Source: an uncultured Faecalibacterium sp.
GTDB taxonomy: Bacteria > Bacillota > Clostridia > Oscillospirales > Ruminococcaceae
Assembly (NCBI GenBank): GCA_944386015.1
Contig: CALWZK010000082.1
Location: forward strand, 1 to 48,912
Reading direction: 5' to 3'
Length of the DNA stretch: 48,912 nt
Positions within the stretch are counted from its first letter, which is position 1. Every line of letters begins with the position of its first letter. A program made the position numbers and the translations under genes. The notes beneath the pieces are model-generated. The model searched no databases. It was not told where the DNA came from and saw only the letters and a list, made by a program, of their open reading frames with translations. Shown in pieces: positions 1 through 8,667 of this stretch.

Positions 1-1223
1 GGGCAGCCATAGCGGAAGAACTCCAGGTAGAATTCCACATCCTTGCCCAGACCCTTCTCCTCTGCCTGCTTCTTCAGCACCTCATAGCGATGCTCACGCT
101 GGGCGCCGGTGGTGATCTCCACGCCGCGCCAGATCAGGTCGTAGCCCTGGGGCACTCCGTTCTCATCCCGCATGTGGTAGAAGGCGCGCTTCTCAGCGTC
201 GTAATCGGTGACAAACAGGAACTCGTGGTTGTAGTGCTTCTTGACCCAGTCGTAGCTCAGGCGCTCGGCCTCGGTGGTCAGGTCGCCCTTCTCGGAGTCG
301 TCCACCTTGTAGCCGAAGTCCTCTTCCAGGCCCTTGTACAGGTCGGCCAGCTTGACCACCGGGAACGGGGTCTCGGGCACGATCACGGGCAGGCCGAAGG
401 TCTCCTCGATCTCCTTGCCGTAGGCGTCCTTGACGGCCTGGAGGGCATACTTCAGCAGCTCCTCCTCCATGTGCATCACATCGCGGAAGGAGTTGATGTA
501 GCTGAACTCCAGATCAAAGCCGGTGAACTCGGTGGTGTGCTTGTTGGTGTAGGATTTTTCGGCGCGGAACACAGGGCCCACCTCAAAGATCCGCTCAAAG
601 CCGCTGGCCATGGCCATCTGCTTGTAGAACTGAGGGCTCTGGGCCAGGTAGGCATTGCGGTCAAAGTAGTCCACCTTGAACACCTCCGAGCCGCTCTCGC
701 TGGCAGCAGCGATCAGCTTGGGGGTGTGGATCTCGATGAAGTTCTTGTCCAGCAGGAACTTGCGCATGGCGTTGACCAGGACGGTCTGGGCCTTGAACAT
801 CAGCTGGTTCTCATCGGTACGCAGGTCAATCCATCGGTAATCGATCCGCTGGTCGATGCTGGAGCGCTCCACTGCCTTCTTTTTCTTGGTGGCAGCGATC
901 TCCTTGCGGACGATGGGCAGGGTGTCAGCGATGCTCTCAATCTGGATGGACTCGGGAATCATCTCGATGCCGCCCATCTTGACATAGTCGTTGGCCATCA
1001 CTTTGCCCACCACCGTGATGACCGAGTCAGCGGTCAGCTGGTCGATGGTGCCCACCAGGTCGGGGTGGTCCTCTTTCTCAATGGTGATCTGGAGCTTGCC
1101 GGTGATATCCTTCAGCACAATGAAGGCCATGGCCTTGCTGCTGCGAAGGTTTTCGATGAAGCCCTGCACCTTGACGGTTTCGTCAATGTGGTTCCGGACT
1201 TCGGAAATATAGGTGCGATCCAT
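1..1223 (-). CDS. aspS: Aspartyl-tRNA synthetase, archaeal/nondiscriminating type (3' end off window)
   Basis: Charges tRNA-Asp, and in the nondiscriminating form probably also tRNA-Asn, with aspartate in the cytoplasm. The visible 407 residues begin MDRTYISEVRNH at an ATG preceded by GGAGG with a 6-base gap. They carry an N-terminal OB-fold anticodon-binding domain (about residues 15-110) followed by the class II core: FRAEKSYTNKHTTEF (motif 2 region) and FTGFDLEFSYI. The compact form without the bacterial GAD insertion is known from archaeal AspRS and from the second AspRS of many Clostridia, which pairs with GatCAB. The stop codon and motif 3 lie beyond position 1. The family assignment is firm; relaxed tRNA specificity is an inference from the subtype. 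A sigma-A-like promoter lies upstream. Confidence 0.85.
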   Translation of the reverse strand, partial: MDRTYISEVRNHIDETVKVQGFIENLRSSKAMAFIVLKDITGKLQITIEKEDHPDLVGTIDQLTADSVITVVGKVMANDYVKMGGIEMIPESIQIESIADTLPIVRKEIAATKKKKAVERSSIDQRIDYRWIDLRTDENQLMFKAQTVLVNAMRKFLLDKNFIEIHTPKLIAAASESGSEVFKVDYFDRNAYLAQSPQFYKQMAMASGFERIFEVGPVFRAEKSYTNKHTTEFTGFDLEFSYINSFRDVMHMEEELLKYALQAVKDAYGKEIEETFGLPVIVPETPFPVVKLADLYKGLEEDFGYKVDDSEKGDLTTEAERLSYDWVKKHYNHEFLFVTDYDAEKRAFYHMRDENGVPQGYDLIWRGVEITTGAQREHRYEVLKKQAEEKGLGKDVEFYLEFFRYGC

Positions 1224-1287
1224 TCCAATCCTCCCAAATGTGCGGCCCATTCAAGACCACACTGTCGTTCTATGGTACAACAGCTCT

Positions 1288-1315
1288 ATTATACTGTATT
1301 TCAAGGCAAAATCAA
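1288..1315 (-). promoter_or_regulatory. Promoter of aspS
   Basis: On the minus strand TTGATT and TATAAT are separated by 16 bases. They sit about 65 bases upstream of the aspS start codon. Confidence 0.65.
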
Positions 1316-1360
1316 GCGAAAATCTTGTTCCCGCCGCTGAAATGCCGCTTTTTTTGCAGC

Positions 1361-1405
1361 AAAAAGGCACGGGCCGCTTTTCCCGAAGGGACGCAGCGCC
1401 GTGCC
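1361..1405 (-). terminator. Intrinsic terminator after the CNNM/CBS gene
   Basis: Inverted repeat GGCACGG/CCGTGCC with an internal stem, followed on the minus strand by TTTTT. It lies just downstream of the stop codon at 1414. A T-rich flank on the other strand makes it potentially bidirectional. Confidence 0.75.
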
Positions 1406-1413
1406 TTTTGGAT

Positions 1414-2742
1414 TCATTCTTCCCGATTGGCCTGGTCCGGGGCAGGCTGCTGGGGTTTCTTTTCCACCACGGCCATCTCCACCCGGTGGCCGGTGACATT
1501 TTTCACATCGATGGAAAGGCCGTAGCCCTCGCAGGTGAACTGCTCCCCTTCATCAGGCACCCGGCCCACAATGCCGCAGACCATGCCGTTGAAGGTTTCA
1601 TGCTCATCGGTGGGCAGCTGAACCTCCAGCTCCTCCGCCACCTCTTCCAGGGAGGCGGAGCCGCGGATTTCCCAGCAGTTCTCCCCAATCTTCTGGATTT
1701 CCACCTGGCGGACGGTGTCCTCGTCGTCCATGGTGCCCACCAGTTCCTCCATCAGGTCGTGGACGGTGACAATGCCGCTCATGCCGCCGTATTCGTCGAT
1801 GACGATGGCGAAATAATTGTGCTCCTGCTTCATCCGGGTAAACAGGGCGTCGGCCCGGATGCCCTCGGGCACAAAGAAGGGCTTATCCACCGCGTGCTTC
1901 ATCACCGACCGGCGGGACAGATCCTCCAGCCGGAAATAATCCTTGGTGTTCAGGACGCCCACCACATCGTCCTGGCTCTGGCCGCAGACCGGGAAGTATG
2001 TAAAGCGGCTGTCCCGGATGGTCTGGGCCCAGACGTCCATCCCGTCGCTCAGGTAGAGGCAGACCACATCCCGGCGGCGGGTGCTGACCTCCTCGGCGGT
2101 GGTGTCATTGAGCTCGAACACGTTCTGGATGATCTCGTTTTCGTCGTTTTGGATGGTGCCCTGCTGGCTGCCCTCCATCAGCATCATTTTGATTTCATCC
2201 TCGGTGACCAGCTCCTGGTTCTGGTTGGGATCCACCCCCATCCCCCGCAGCAGGCCGTTGGTGGAGGCAGTCAGCAGCCACACCAGCGGTGCACACAGAC
2301 GCGACATAAAATACAGGATGCCCGACAGACCCAGGGCCAGGCTCTCAGATTTTTTCATGGCCAGCCGCTTGGGCACCAGCTCGCCGAACACAATGCTGAA
2401 ATAGGTCAGCACCAGGGTAATCAGTACCACCACAGCCGAGCGCAGAGCGCTGCGGGGCACAGCCAGCTGCAGGCCCATCAGCTGATCCACAATGGGATCG
2501 GCAAAGTTTCCTGCTGCGAACGCGCCGCCCAGCAGTCCGGCCAGGGTGATGGCCACCTGGATGGTGGCCAGGAATTTTGCCGGCTGTCTGGTCAACGCCA
2601 TCAGCCGCTTGGCCCGCTTGTCTCCGTCCTCTGCCAGGACTTTCAGACGGGTCTCACTCATGGAAATGACTGCGATCTCCGAGCTGGCAAACAGCGCGTT
2701 GACCCCAATCAGGATGATTTGTAATAGAAATGCGCCAATCAT
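1414..2742 (-). CDS. CNNM/CBS-domain membrane protein (hemolysin C / CorB-CorC family)
   Basis: Integral membrane protein of the DUF21-CBS-CorC_HlyC family, whose members are linked to magnesium or other divalent cation export. The N-terminal DUF21 domain holds about four membrane segments (residues 1-180, beginning MIGAFLLQIILIGVNALFASSE). It is followed by paired CBS domains (about 200-340; YFPVCGQSQDDVVG and HNYFAIVIDEYGG) and a C-terminal CorC/HlyC domain ending in a charged tail. I chose the ATG at 2742 because GGAGA lies 8 bases upstream; an in-frame ATG at 2757 (MENIS) is possible but has a weak site. It is transcribed alone from a strong promoter about 190 bases upstream. The family is clear; the transported ion cannot be read from the sequence. 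Confidence 0.85.
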   Translation of the reverse strand: MIGAFLLQIILIGVNALFASSEIAVISMSETRLKVLAEDGDKRAKRLMALTRQPAKFLATIQVAITLAGLLGGAFAAGNFADPIVDQLMGLQLAVPRSALRSAVVVLITLVLTYFSIVFGELVPKRLAMKKSESLALGLSGILYFMSRLCAPLVWLLTASTNGLLRGMGVDPNQNQELVTEDEIKMMLMEGSQQGTIQNDENEIIQNVFELNDTTAEEVSTRRRDVVCLYLSDGMDVWAQTIRDSRFTYFPVCGQSQDDVVGVLNTKDYFRLEDLSRRSVMKHAVDKPFFVPEGIRADALFTRMKQEHNYFAIVIDEYGGMSGIVTVHDLMEELVGTMDDEDTVRQVEIQKIGENCWEIRGSASLEEVAEELEVQLPTDEHETFNGMVCGIVGRVPDEGEQFTCEGYGLSIDVKNVTGHRVEMAVVEKKPQQPAPDQANREE

Positions 2743-2942
2743 TGAGATATTCTCCATTCTTTGTTCTGTCGGTTTGAAACACAAAAAGCACAGTCCGCAG
2801 CTTGCCAAAAGCGCAGACTATGCCTCACAAATTCATCCGATTCATCACACGCCGTGGAGAAACAAAGGCTGCCGTATGGGGATCCCCATCCGAACCGTCT
2901 TCCATGGAACGTCCACACCTCTCTTTCTGTATAATCAAATGA
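2743..2942 (-). promoter_or_regulatory. Long 5' leader of the CNNM/CBS gene
   Basis: About 190 bases separate the strong promoter at 2943-2971 from the start codon. The leader contains a 26-codon frame (MEDGSDGDPHTAAF..., start near 2906) with a poorly placed GAGAGG, and no terminator. I could not match it to a known metal riboswitch. Confidence 0.3.
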
Positions 2943-2971
2943 ATTATACCACTTCAAAAGAGAGATGTCAA
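2943..2971 (-). promoter_or_regulatory. Strong sigma-A promoter for the CNNM/CBS gene
   Basis: Perfect consensus on the minus strand: TTGACA, 17-base spacer, TATAAT. Confidence 0.9.
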
Positions 2972-2980
2972 CGCGGCGCC

Positions 2981-3937
2981 TTACACCGGCAGCTCGGCCC
3001 CCAGCCGGTCTGCGATGGCCTGGGGCGCCAGGCCTTCGCCGATGACAATCAGCACTTCCTGCCCCTGGGGGATGGGGCAGAAGGTGAACTGATCCCGGGT
3101 GGCGTTCAGTTCCAGCCATCCGCCGCCGGCGGGCAGAAAGCCCTTGACCCGAAAGATTTTTCCGCAGGCCGGATCCTGCCAGAGAGATTCCACCCGGCGG
3201 CGCAGCTCCTCCGGGGACAGATCCAGATGGAGGAAATACACCGACTCAAAGCCACCGGCTTTGGCACCCGGCAGGCTCTCTTTGCGGTAGCTGGTCTGCT
3301 TCCAGCCGCAGGAGGCCAGTCGCTGGAAATCGGCGTCGGTGAGGCTGTCCCAGTCTTTGGCCAGGACCTCTTCCCCGCTGCCAAACCGCCGGGCGCAGCC
3401 GGCAGCCTCCAGCGCCCGGTCCAGATGGGCCAGGGAGGCAGCGGCCCGCTCCGGGCCGGCTTCCTTGTATTTGCTGAGGACGATGCAGCCGGCCTCAGCG
3501 GCCTCGCTGGCCAGCAGATACTCGGCCTCGGGAGAAAGATGTTCTTCCAGGCCGGCATCCAGCACCGTGATGACGCTCCCCGGCTGATACCACCGGTCCA
3601 CCGGCGACTCACACAGAGCGTCAAAGAATTCATCCACATCATAGATGCCGGAAGGCTCCACCAGCACCCGGTCATACCCCAGCATTCCCATGGCAATCAG
3701 TTTGGTGCGGAACCGCCGCTTGTGGCAGTCGGCGTCACAGCCCCCCGAGATCATTTCCAGGTCGCACTGGGGCCCTTCCAGGTCCTGCAGCAGCATCCGG
3801 TCCACATTGACAGCGCCATAGTCGTTTTCCAGGATGCCGATCTTCTGGCCCTGGTCCATCAGCCAGCGGGCATAACGGCGGATCAGCGTGGTCTTGCCCG
3901 CACCCAAAAAGCCTGTGATCAGATCAATCTTTATCAT
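2981..3937 (-). CDS. COG0523/CobW-family GTPase (metal chaperone type)
   Basis: A 318-residue G3E-family P-loop GTPase. The start MIKIDLITGFLGAGKTTLI is set by GGAGGG 7 bases upstream and places the Walker A motif (GFLGAGKT) at residues 9-16. ILENDYGAVNVD and VEPSGI are further G3E motifs, and a CobW_C-type domain fills the last 90 residues. COG0523 proteins deliver metals such as zinc or cobalt to target enzymes. The usual metal-binding CxCC is replaced here by GGCDADCHKRR (C-x3-C-H), so the metal cannot be assigned. It is transcribed alone from its own promoter, between a membrane CBS protein and aminopeptidase C. Confidence 0.8.
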   Translation of the reverse strand: MIKIDLITGFLGAGKTTLIRRYARWLMDQGQKIGILENDYGAVNVDRMLLQDLEGPQCDLEMISGGCDADCHKRRFRTKLIAMGMLGYDRVLVEPSGIYDVDEFFDALCESPVDRWYQPGSVITVLDAGLEEHLSPEAEYLLASEAAEAGCIVLSKYKEAGPERAAASLAHLDRALEAAGCARRFGSGEEVLAKDWDSLTDADFQRLASCGWKQTSYRKESLPGAKAGGFESVYFLHLDLSPEELRRRVESLWQDPACGKIFRVKGFLPAGGGWLELNATRDQFTFCPIPQGQEVLIVIGEGLAPQAIADRLGAELPV

Positions 3938-3974
3938 ACCTTTTCCCTCCGGAACCGATGGTTTGTTCGGACTT

Positions 3975-4002
3975 ATTATAGCAAAATCCGGCCAAAAGGC
4001 AA
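3975..4002 (-). promoter_or_regulatory. Promoter of the COG0523 GTPase
   Basis: Minus strand TTGCCT, 16-base spacer, TATAAT, about 35 bases upstream of the start codon. Confidence 0.65.
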
Positions 4003-4018
4003 CCGGCCCCCTGCACAC

Positions 4019-4054
4019 AAAAGCCCCCGGCGGGCCTGAAACCCAACCGGGGGC
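4019..4054 (-). terminator. Intrinsic terminator after pepC
   Basis: GCCCCCGG/CCGGGGGC stem followed by TTTTG on the minus strand. It sits 16 bases past the pepC stop and just upstream of the next promoter. Confidence 0.8.
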
Positions 4055-4070
4055 AAAGAATGTGAAGCCA

Positions 4071-5387
4071 TCAGGCCAGCGGATCCCACAGCTTCATGGG
4101 CAGAGGCTCCTGGTCCAGCAGGGCGCGCTGGGCCGGGCTCAGCAGGTCCTTGCGGATGACGGTCTGGTAGACATAGGCCTTGAACCACTTCTCGCTGCCG
4201 ATGAAGTAGCCCTTCTGGCCCGAGGCGTCCCCCCAGCTGTTTTCAATCTTCCAGCGGTCGGGTTTGCCGGTTTCGTCCAGATTGACGCCGCAGAACAGCA
4301 TGCAGTGGTTCATGGTGCTCTCCCGGCTGGACAGCCGCGCGGCTTTGTCCATCTCCAGATCCAGGCCCCCCAGCACCTGGCCGTACTGGAAGCAGTCGGG
4401 GTCCCAGTAGCCGTGGTCACGGTCCCGGTCGGGGTGGCAGTCGCAGCTGAAGCAGACCGGCTCCCCTGCCTGCAGCTGCCGGACGGTCAGCGTCTCCATC
4501 TCCTCCTGGCTCAGATTCAGCCAGAACATGTTTTCTTCCACCACATCCCCCATGCCGGGCTGGCAGTAGGTGCGGTTCATCTCGTGGATGGGCGAGGAAA
4601 TCACCGGCACATAGGCGCTGAAATCGTAGTGGACGTACTTTTCAAAGAAGGTCTTGGGGGTCAGGCCGGTGTCGCAGTGATAGGTTTTATCCTTGTCGGT
4701 ATAGGCAAAGTCAAAGGTCCTGGGCGGCTGGCCGTAGAGGATGCACAGGGCGTTGTAATCCTCCTGGAGCATCTCGGTGCGGCGGGCCGCCGTATCCCTG
4801 CCGGCCCGGGCCAGTTGACGCAGCTCCAGGGCATCCTTCCGCAGCTTGCGGCTCAGAATGGGCATGTACTGGGCCGTGCCGGTGGAATGGACATTTTCCG
4901 GCATCACCCACGACGGCACCACGCCGTATTTCCGGATCAGGCTGGCCACCATATCCCACTGGCCGCCGTCGGGCAGCGGTTTGCCCAGCAGAGTCCAGGT
5001 TTCCCGGTCATCCAGGTCCTGGTCTGCATAGTGCAGAATGTTCTCATAGAACAGGTTGCACTTTTCCAGCTTGTCGTAGAAGGCCAGATAGGTGGGCGAG
5101 AAGGAAAAATCCTCCAGATTGCACTCCCGGATCACCTGCTCCCGCAGGGCGTTCAGCACCATGAACATCCAGCAGCGGCCGCTCTTTTTCTGGTTGGTGA
5201 TGCCGGTGGTGGGCACCACCACCGAGAAGTCCATCCGCAGTTTGGCAGCGGCAGAGGGCACAAACGAAGCATCGTCCAGGCTGGTGCGGCTGATGGCGTT
5301 GGACATCACGGACAGATAGGGCCGGTCGGCATAGCCTTGCTCAAACCGGGACAGCAGTTCAGAGCTGATGGGGGTAACTTGATCCAT
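4071..5387 (-). CDS. pepC: Aminopeptidase C (bleomycin hydrolase family, peptidase C1B)
   Basis: Cytoplasmic cysteine aminopeptidase of 438 residues, the usual PepC length, that trims N-terminal residues from peptides. The catalytic Cys is in GRCWMF (about residue 72, preceded by the oxyanion-hole Gln of NQKKSGRCW). The catalytic His is in MNHCMLFCG and the Asn in ENSWGD, all in the order expected for the papain fold. The start MDQVTPISSELL has only a distant AGGA. There is no signal peptide. It is a single-gene unit with its own promoter and terminator. The family hexamer's C-terminal tail, which shapes exopeptidase specificity, ends here in MKLWDPLA. Confidence 0.9.
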   Translation of the reverse strand: MDQVTPISSELLSRFEQGYADRPYLSVMSNAISRTSLDDASFVPSAAAKLRMDFSVVVPTTGITNQKKSGRCWMFMVLNALREQVIRECNLEDFSFSPTYLAFYDKLEKCNLFYENILHYADQDLDDRETWTLLGKPLPDGGQWDMVASLIRKYGVVPSWVMPENVHSTGTAQYMPILSRKLRKDALELRQLARAGRDTAARRTEMLQEDYNALCILYGQPPRTFDFAYTDKDKTYHCDTGLTPKTFFEKYVHYDFSAYVPVISSPIHEMNRTYCQPGMGDVVEENMFWLNLSQEEMETLTVRQLQAGEPVCFSCDCHPDRDRDHGYWDPDCFQYGQVLGGLDLEMDKAARLSSRESTMNHCMLFCGVNLDETGKPDRWKIENSWGDASGQKGYFIGSEKWFKAYVYQTVIRKDLLSPAQRALLDQEPLPMKLWDPLA

Positions 5388-5431
5388 AAAGCATTCACGA
5401 TCCTTTTCCTATGATTTCACTTCGGTTTCCC

Positions 5432-5460
5432 AGTATAGTAGCCATCGAGCCTTTTTGCAA
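5432..5460 (-). promoter_or_regulatory. Promoter of pepC
   Basis: Minus strand TTGCAA, 17-base spacer, TATACT. It lies only about 30 bases beyond the asnB stop, so pepC has its own start even though asnB has no obvious terminator. Confidence 0.7.
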
Positions 5461-5490
5461 GCCCATTTTCGACAAAAACCGCTTCCCTTT

Positions 5491-7335
5491 TCAGCCAATG
5501 TGGTACATCTTCATCCAGTCATTCACCTGCAAAAAGTAGGCGATCATCTGGGGCCCCGCCATCAGCTGGCCAAACCAGGGTTTGCCGTAGTCCTTGGGCT
5601 GGGCGAGAAAGCGCTCTGCCTTGTTCCGGTCCAGAAAGCGGTGGACCGGCGCCTGGGGGTCGGCCAGAACCTGCCGGAATGCCTCGGTCAGCAGCGCCTC
5701 ATACACCGGGGAGTAGGTTTTGGGATAGGGGCTCTTTTTCCGGTACAGCAGCGCGGGGGGCAGCAGATCCCTGCAGGCATCCCGCAGCAGCTTTTTCTCC
5801 ATCCCATCCTGGTATTTCATCTCCCAGGGCACATTGTAGACGTACTCCACAATCCGATGGTCGGCAAAGGGCACCCGGGCTTCCAGTCCCCAGGCCATGC
5901 TGGTGCGGTCCATCCGGTCCAGCAAAGTCTGCATGAACCAGCGCAGGTTCAGATAGCCCATCTCCCGCCGGCGCTTTGCCGGGCCCTGCTCCCCCGGCAG
6001 GACCGGGGTTTGGGCCAGGGTGTCCAGGTACCGCTGGCGGACATACTCTTCCAGATCCAGCGCCCGGATGGCTTCCTCCGACAGCAGAACCGTCCGGGCC
6101 GACAGGTCGGGCGACCAGGGGAAACCGTCTGCTTCCAGCAGTTCTTTGCGGTAAAACCAGGGGTAGCCGCCAAAGATTTCGTCGGCACACTCCCCGGTCA
6201 GCGCCACCTTGTTGTGCTGTTTGACCAGGCCGCAGAAATACAGCAGCGAGGCGTCCACATCGGTCATGCCCGGCAGATCTTTCATCCGGACGGCGTCTTT
6301 CAACATACCGGCCAGGGTGACCTCATCGCACTCCAGATAGGTGTGGTGCAGCGGGTAGAGGGCCAGCACCTGGTCCACATAAGGCCGGTCCCGGGTGGGC
6401 TGGAAGGCGTTGGCCTGGAAGCAGTCGTCGTTGTGGGCAAAGTCAAAGGAAAAGGTGTTGAGGGTGTGGCCCTCGGCTGCCAGCTCCCGGCAGGCAAGGG
6501 CGGTGGCCACGCTGGAATCAACGCCGCCGGACAAAAAGCTGCATACTGGCACATCCGACACCAGCTGGCGCTTCACTGCATCCCGCAGCAGCCAGGAGAC
6601 CTTTTCCACCGTCTGGGCGTAGGTATCAGTGTGGGGCCGGGCCTCCAGGGTCCAGTAGGGATATTCCCGCATCCGCCCCCCGGTGCAGGCCACGATGCAG
6701 CCCGGCTTCACCTCCCGCAGGCCGCAGAACACCCCGCAGCCGGGGGTGCGGGCCGGGCCCAGGCCGAAAATTTCCCGGAAGCTGTCCAGGTCTGCCCGGG
6801 GTTGAATCTGCGGGTGGGCAAACAGGGCTTTGGGCTCTGAGCCAAACACCAGCCCATCCTCCCGGGCCGCGTAAAACAGCGGTTTGACCCCCATCCGGTC
6901 CCGGCAAAGAAAGAGGGTATCCTTTGCCCCGTCCCAGATGGCAAAGGCATAGATCCCGTTGAGCTTTTGGGCAATCTCCATGCCGTATTCCATATAGCCC
7001 CAGAGGATCACCTCGGTATCACAGGTGGTCTCAAACCGGCAGCCCCGGCTCTGCAAATCCTGCTTGAGTTCGGCGGCGTTGTAGATTTCCCCGTTGTAGA
7101 CGATGGCACACTCCCGCTCTCCCTGCCGGCGCACCATGGGCTGGGCGCCGCCGGCCAGGTCCCGGATGGACAGCCGGGTGTGGGCAAGCCCCACATGGGG
7201 CTTCAGATATTCCCCTGTCTGGTCGCGGCCCCGGTGGGCAATGGCCTGCCGCATCTGGATGAGGACCCGGTTCCACATCCCGGCATGTTCAAGAAAATCC
7301 GTCTTGAAATCACAAAATCCCGCAATTCCGCACAT
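5491..7335 (-). CDS. asnB: Glutamine-hydrolysing asparagine synthetase
   Basis: Makes asparagine from aspartate, ATP and glutamine. The ATG at 7335 gives MCGIAGFC, so removal of Met exposes the class II glutaminase nucleophile Cys2; a GAGG lies 8 bases upstream. The glutaminase domain (1-200) has AHRGRDQTG and YNGEIYN. The synthetase domain has the PP-loop SGGVDSS at about residue 269. At 614 residues it is a normal AsnB length. An in-frame GTG three codons earlier is rejected because it would bury the nucleophile. It lies downstream of the moxR operon, separated by a hairpin that the asnB transcript would have to cross if the weak promoter at 7403 is used. Confidence 0.92.
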   Translation of the reverse strand: MCGIAGFCDFKTDFLEHAGMWNRVLIQMRQAIAHRGRDQTGEYLKPHVGLAHTRLSIRDLAGGAQPMVRRQGERECAIVYNGEIYNAAELKQDLQSRGCRFETTCDTEVILWGYMEYGMEIAQKLNGIYAFAIWDGAKDTLFLCRDRMGVKPLFYAAREDGLVFGSEPKALFAHPQIQPRADLDSFREIFGLGPARTPGCGVFCGLREVKPGCIVACTGGRMREYPYWTLEARPHTDTYAQTVEKVSWLLRDAVKRQLVSDVPVCSFLSGGVDSSVATALACRELAAEGHTLNTFSFDFAHNDDCFQANAFQPTRDRPYVDQVLALYPLHHTYLECDEVTLAGMLKDAVRMKDLPGMTDVDASLLYFCGLVKQHNKVALTGECADEIFGGYPWFYRKELLEADGFPWSPDLSARTVLLSEEAIRALDLEEYVRQRYLDTLAQTPVLPGEQGPAKRRREMGYLNLRWFMQTLLDRMDRTSMAWGLEARVPFADHRIVEYVYNVPWEMKYQDGMEKKLLRDACRDLLPPALLYRKKSPYPKTYSPVYEALLTEAFRQVLADPQAPVHRFLDRNKAERFLAQPKDYGKPWFGQLMAGPQMIAYFLQVNDWMKMYHIG

Positions 7336-7352
7336 ACATCGCACCTCACAGC

Positions 7353-7389
7353 AAAAATACAGGGTGCTCTCCCTCTCCGGCGAGCACCC
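7353..7389 (-). terminator. Hairpin with T-tract between the moxR operon and asnB
   Basis: GGGTGCTC/GAGCACCC stem followed on the minus strand by TGTATTTTTG. It ends about 18 bases before the asnB start, so it can serve as the terminator of the upstream operon and also lies inside any asnB leader. Confidence 0.65.
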
Positions 7390-7402
7390 TTGCTTCTGTC
7401 CC

Positions 7403-7432
7403 AGTATATTCTGTGTTTTGCTGTGTGATACA
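7403..7432 (-). promoter_or_regulatory. Possible asnB promoter
   Basis: A good -10 (TATACT at 7403-7408) with a weak -35 (TGTATC, 18-base spacer) on the minus strand, just downstream of the previous stop codon. Confidence 0.35.
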
Positions 7433-7440
7433 GGGAACCG

Positions 7441-8667
7441 TCAGGAGTGGTTTTCCTCCGGCTGTTCCAGAGCCTTTTCCAGCCGCTCTGCTGCCGCCGC
7501 ATCCTGGGGCGTGGCGGCTTCTCCATACCGGGCTTTCAGATAGAGCCGGCGCAGCTGCTGCTCCGCTTCCGGGTCCAGGAAAGGGGTCCGGCCCAGACGA
7601 TCCAGGCTGGTCTCGGAGGACTGCCGGTCCACGCCGTGATGGGCCTGGCGCTCCAGGTATCTGCTGTAGGCCCGCCGAACCCTGGCGTTGGGGCTGAGGA
7701 AAAAGGACGGCCACCGCCGGCGGCCCCTGCGGGAGGCCTGCTGCATGCTGGCCGGACCTTCCCCGGCCAGAGGGGCTTTGCTCCTGTGGAGCAAATGCCG
7801 GAACAGGATGATGCAGCCCGCCCCCAGCAGGAGAACCCCCGCCCCTTTCAGCAGCAGCTCGCCGTTCAGCAGCGGCCGGACCGCCGGGGCAAAATTGTTG
7901 CTGCTAATGCTTTCCCCTGCGGCACCCATCATGGAAGCTGCATCCTGGTTCCCGCTTCTGGAAGCTATCCAGTATAAAACCGCCGTGAAGGCGGGCAGAA
8001 GCAGGTGTTCCGCCGCCCATGCCAGCATGGAAAGCGGAACGGTCAAAACCGGAACCGCCAGGCCAAAATACACCGTTCCCACAGCAGACTGGGCCGCGCC
8101 CAGCACTGCAGGGCGGCTGACCAGAAAACCCAGCAGACCCAAAAGCATCATCCGCCCAGCATTCGCCAGCAAATAACCCGGGCTGCGGTATGTGGCCGGG
8201 GCCTGACGCAAAATCCGCATCAGAAAGATTTGCAGCAGAACGGCCCAGACAGCCAAAGGCAGCGAAACCGTCAGCATGATCTGACCGTTCCAGGCCAGGC
8301 TGAGGAGAATGGCAAAGGCAGGATAAGCCTTGCAGAACAGCAGAAAAACATCCGCCTGCCGGTCCGCCGAAAGGAGATACTCCCCCTTCCAAGCCAGGTA
8401 CAGAGAATAGAAAGCGGCGGACAGATACGCCGCCCGATCCACCCAGCCCGGCACCAGCAACAGGCCCAGCAGAGAAACCGCCCCGCAGACCGTCCGCAGG
8501 GTGCGGCGCTGGGAAAAGCAGGCCGACACACCATAACAGACCGCCGGCAAAAGCACAAGCAGGGGCACAGGCTGCCCCCCGAGGCAGGCCGCGAAAAAGG
8601 CCGCAAAGGCGCTGTAGACCAGCAGATCCCCTGCCATCCGCAGGGTGTAAAGCAGTGCGGTGGTCAT
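7441..8667 (-). CDS. Multi-spanning membrane protein with cytoplasmic DUF4129-like tail
   Basis: A 408-residue membrane protein, the last gene of a MoxR/DUF58 operon. About seven to eight hydrophobic segments fill residues 1-225, a further one lies near 275-292, and a basic cytoplasmic tail ends in FLDPEAEQQLRRLYLKARYGE. This tail resembles the C-terminal region of DUF4129/transglutaminase-associated proteins in this operon type. Its start overlaps the DUF58 stop by 4 bases (ATGA), implying translational coupling. In related operons such proteins are thought to sit in a membrane complex assembled with the MoxR chaperone. No catalytic motif is visible and the substrate is unknown. Confidence 0.6.
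   Translation of the reverse strand: MTTALLYTLRMAGDLLVYSAFAAFFAACLGGQPVPLLVLLPAVCYGVSACFSQRRTLRTVCGAVSLLGLLLVPGWVDRAAYLSAAFYSLYLAWKGEYLLSADRQADVFLLFCKAYPAFAILLSLAWNGQIMLTVSLPLAVWAVLLQIFLMRILRQAPATYRSPGYLLANAGRMMLLGLLGFLVSRPAVLGAAQSAVGTVYFGLAVPVLTVPLSMLAWAAEHLLLPAFTAVLYWIASRSGNQDAASMMGAAGESISSNNFAPAVRPLLNGELLLKGAGVLLLGAGCIILFRHLLHRSKAPLAGEGPASMQQASRRGRRRWPSFFLSPNARVRRAYSRYLERQAHHGVDRQSSETSLDRLGRTPFLDPEAEQQLRRLYLKARYGEAATPQDAAAAERLEKALEQPEENHS

Noticed and set aside
90-1340. 416-codon plus-strand frame over aspS
   Set aside because: Antisense to a well-supported aspartyl-tRNA synthetase.
2827-2907. 26-codon frame in the leader of the CNNM/CBS gene
   Set aside because: Ribosome binding site about 14 bases away and no recognisable peptide; not supported as a gene.
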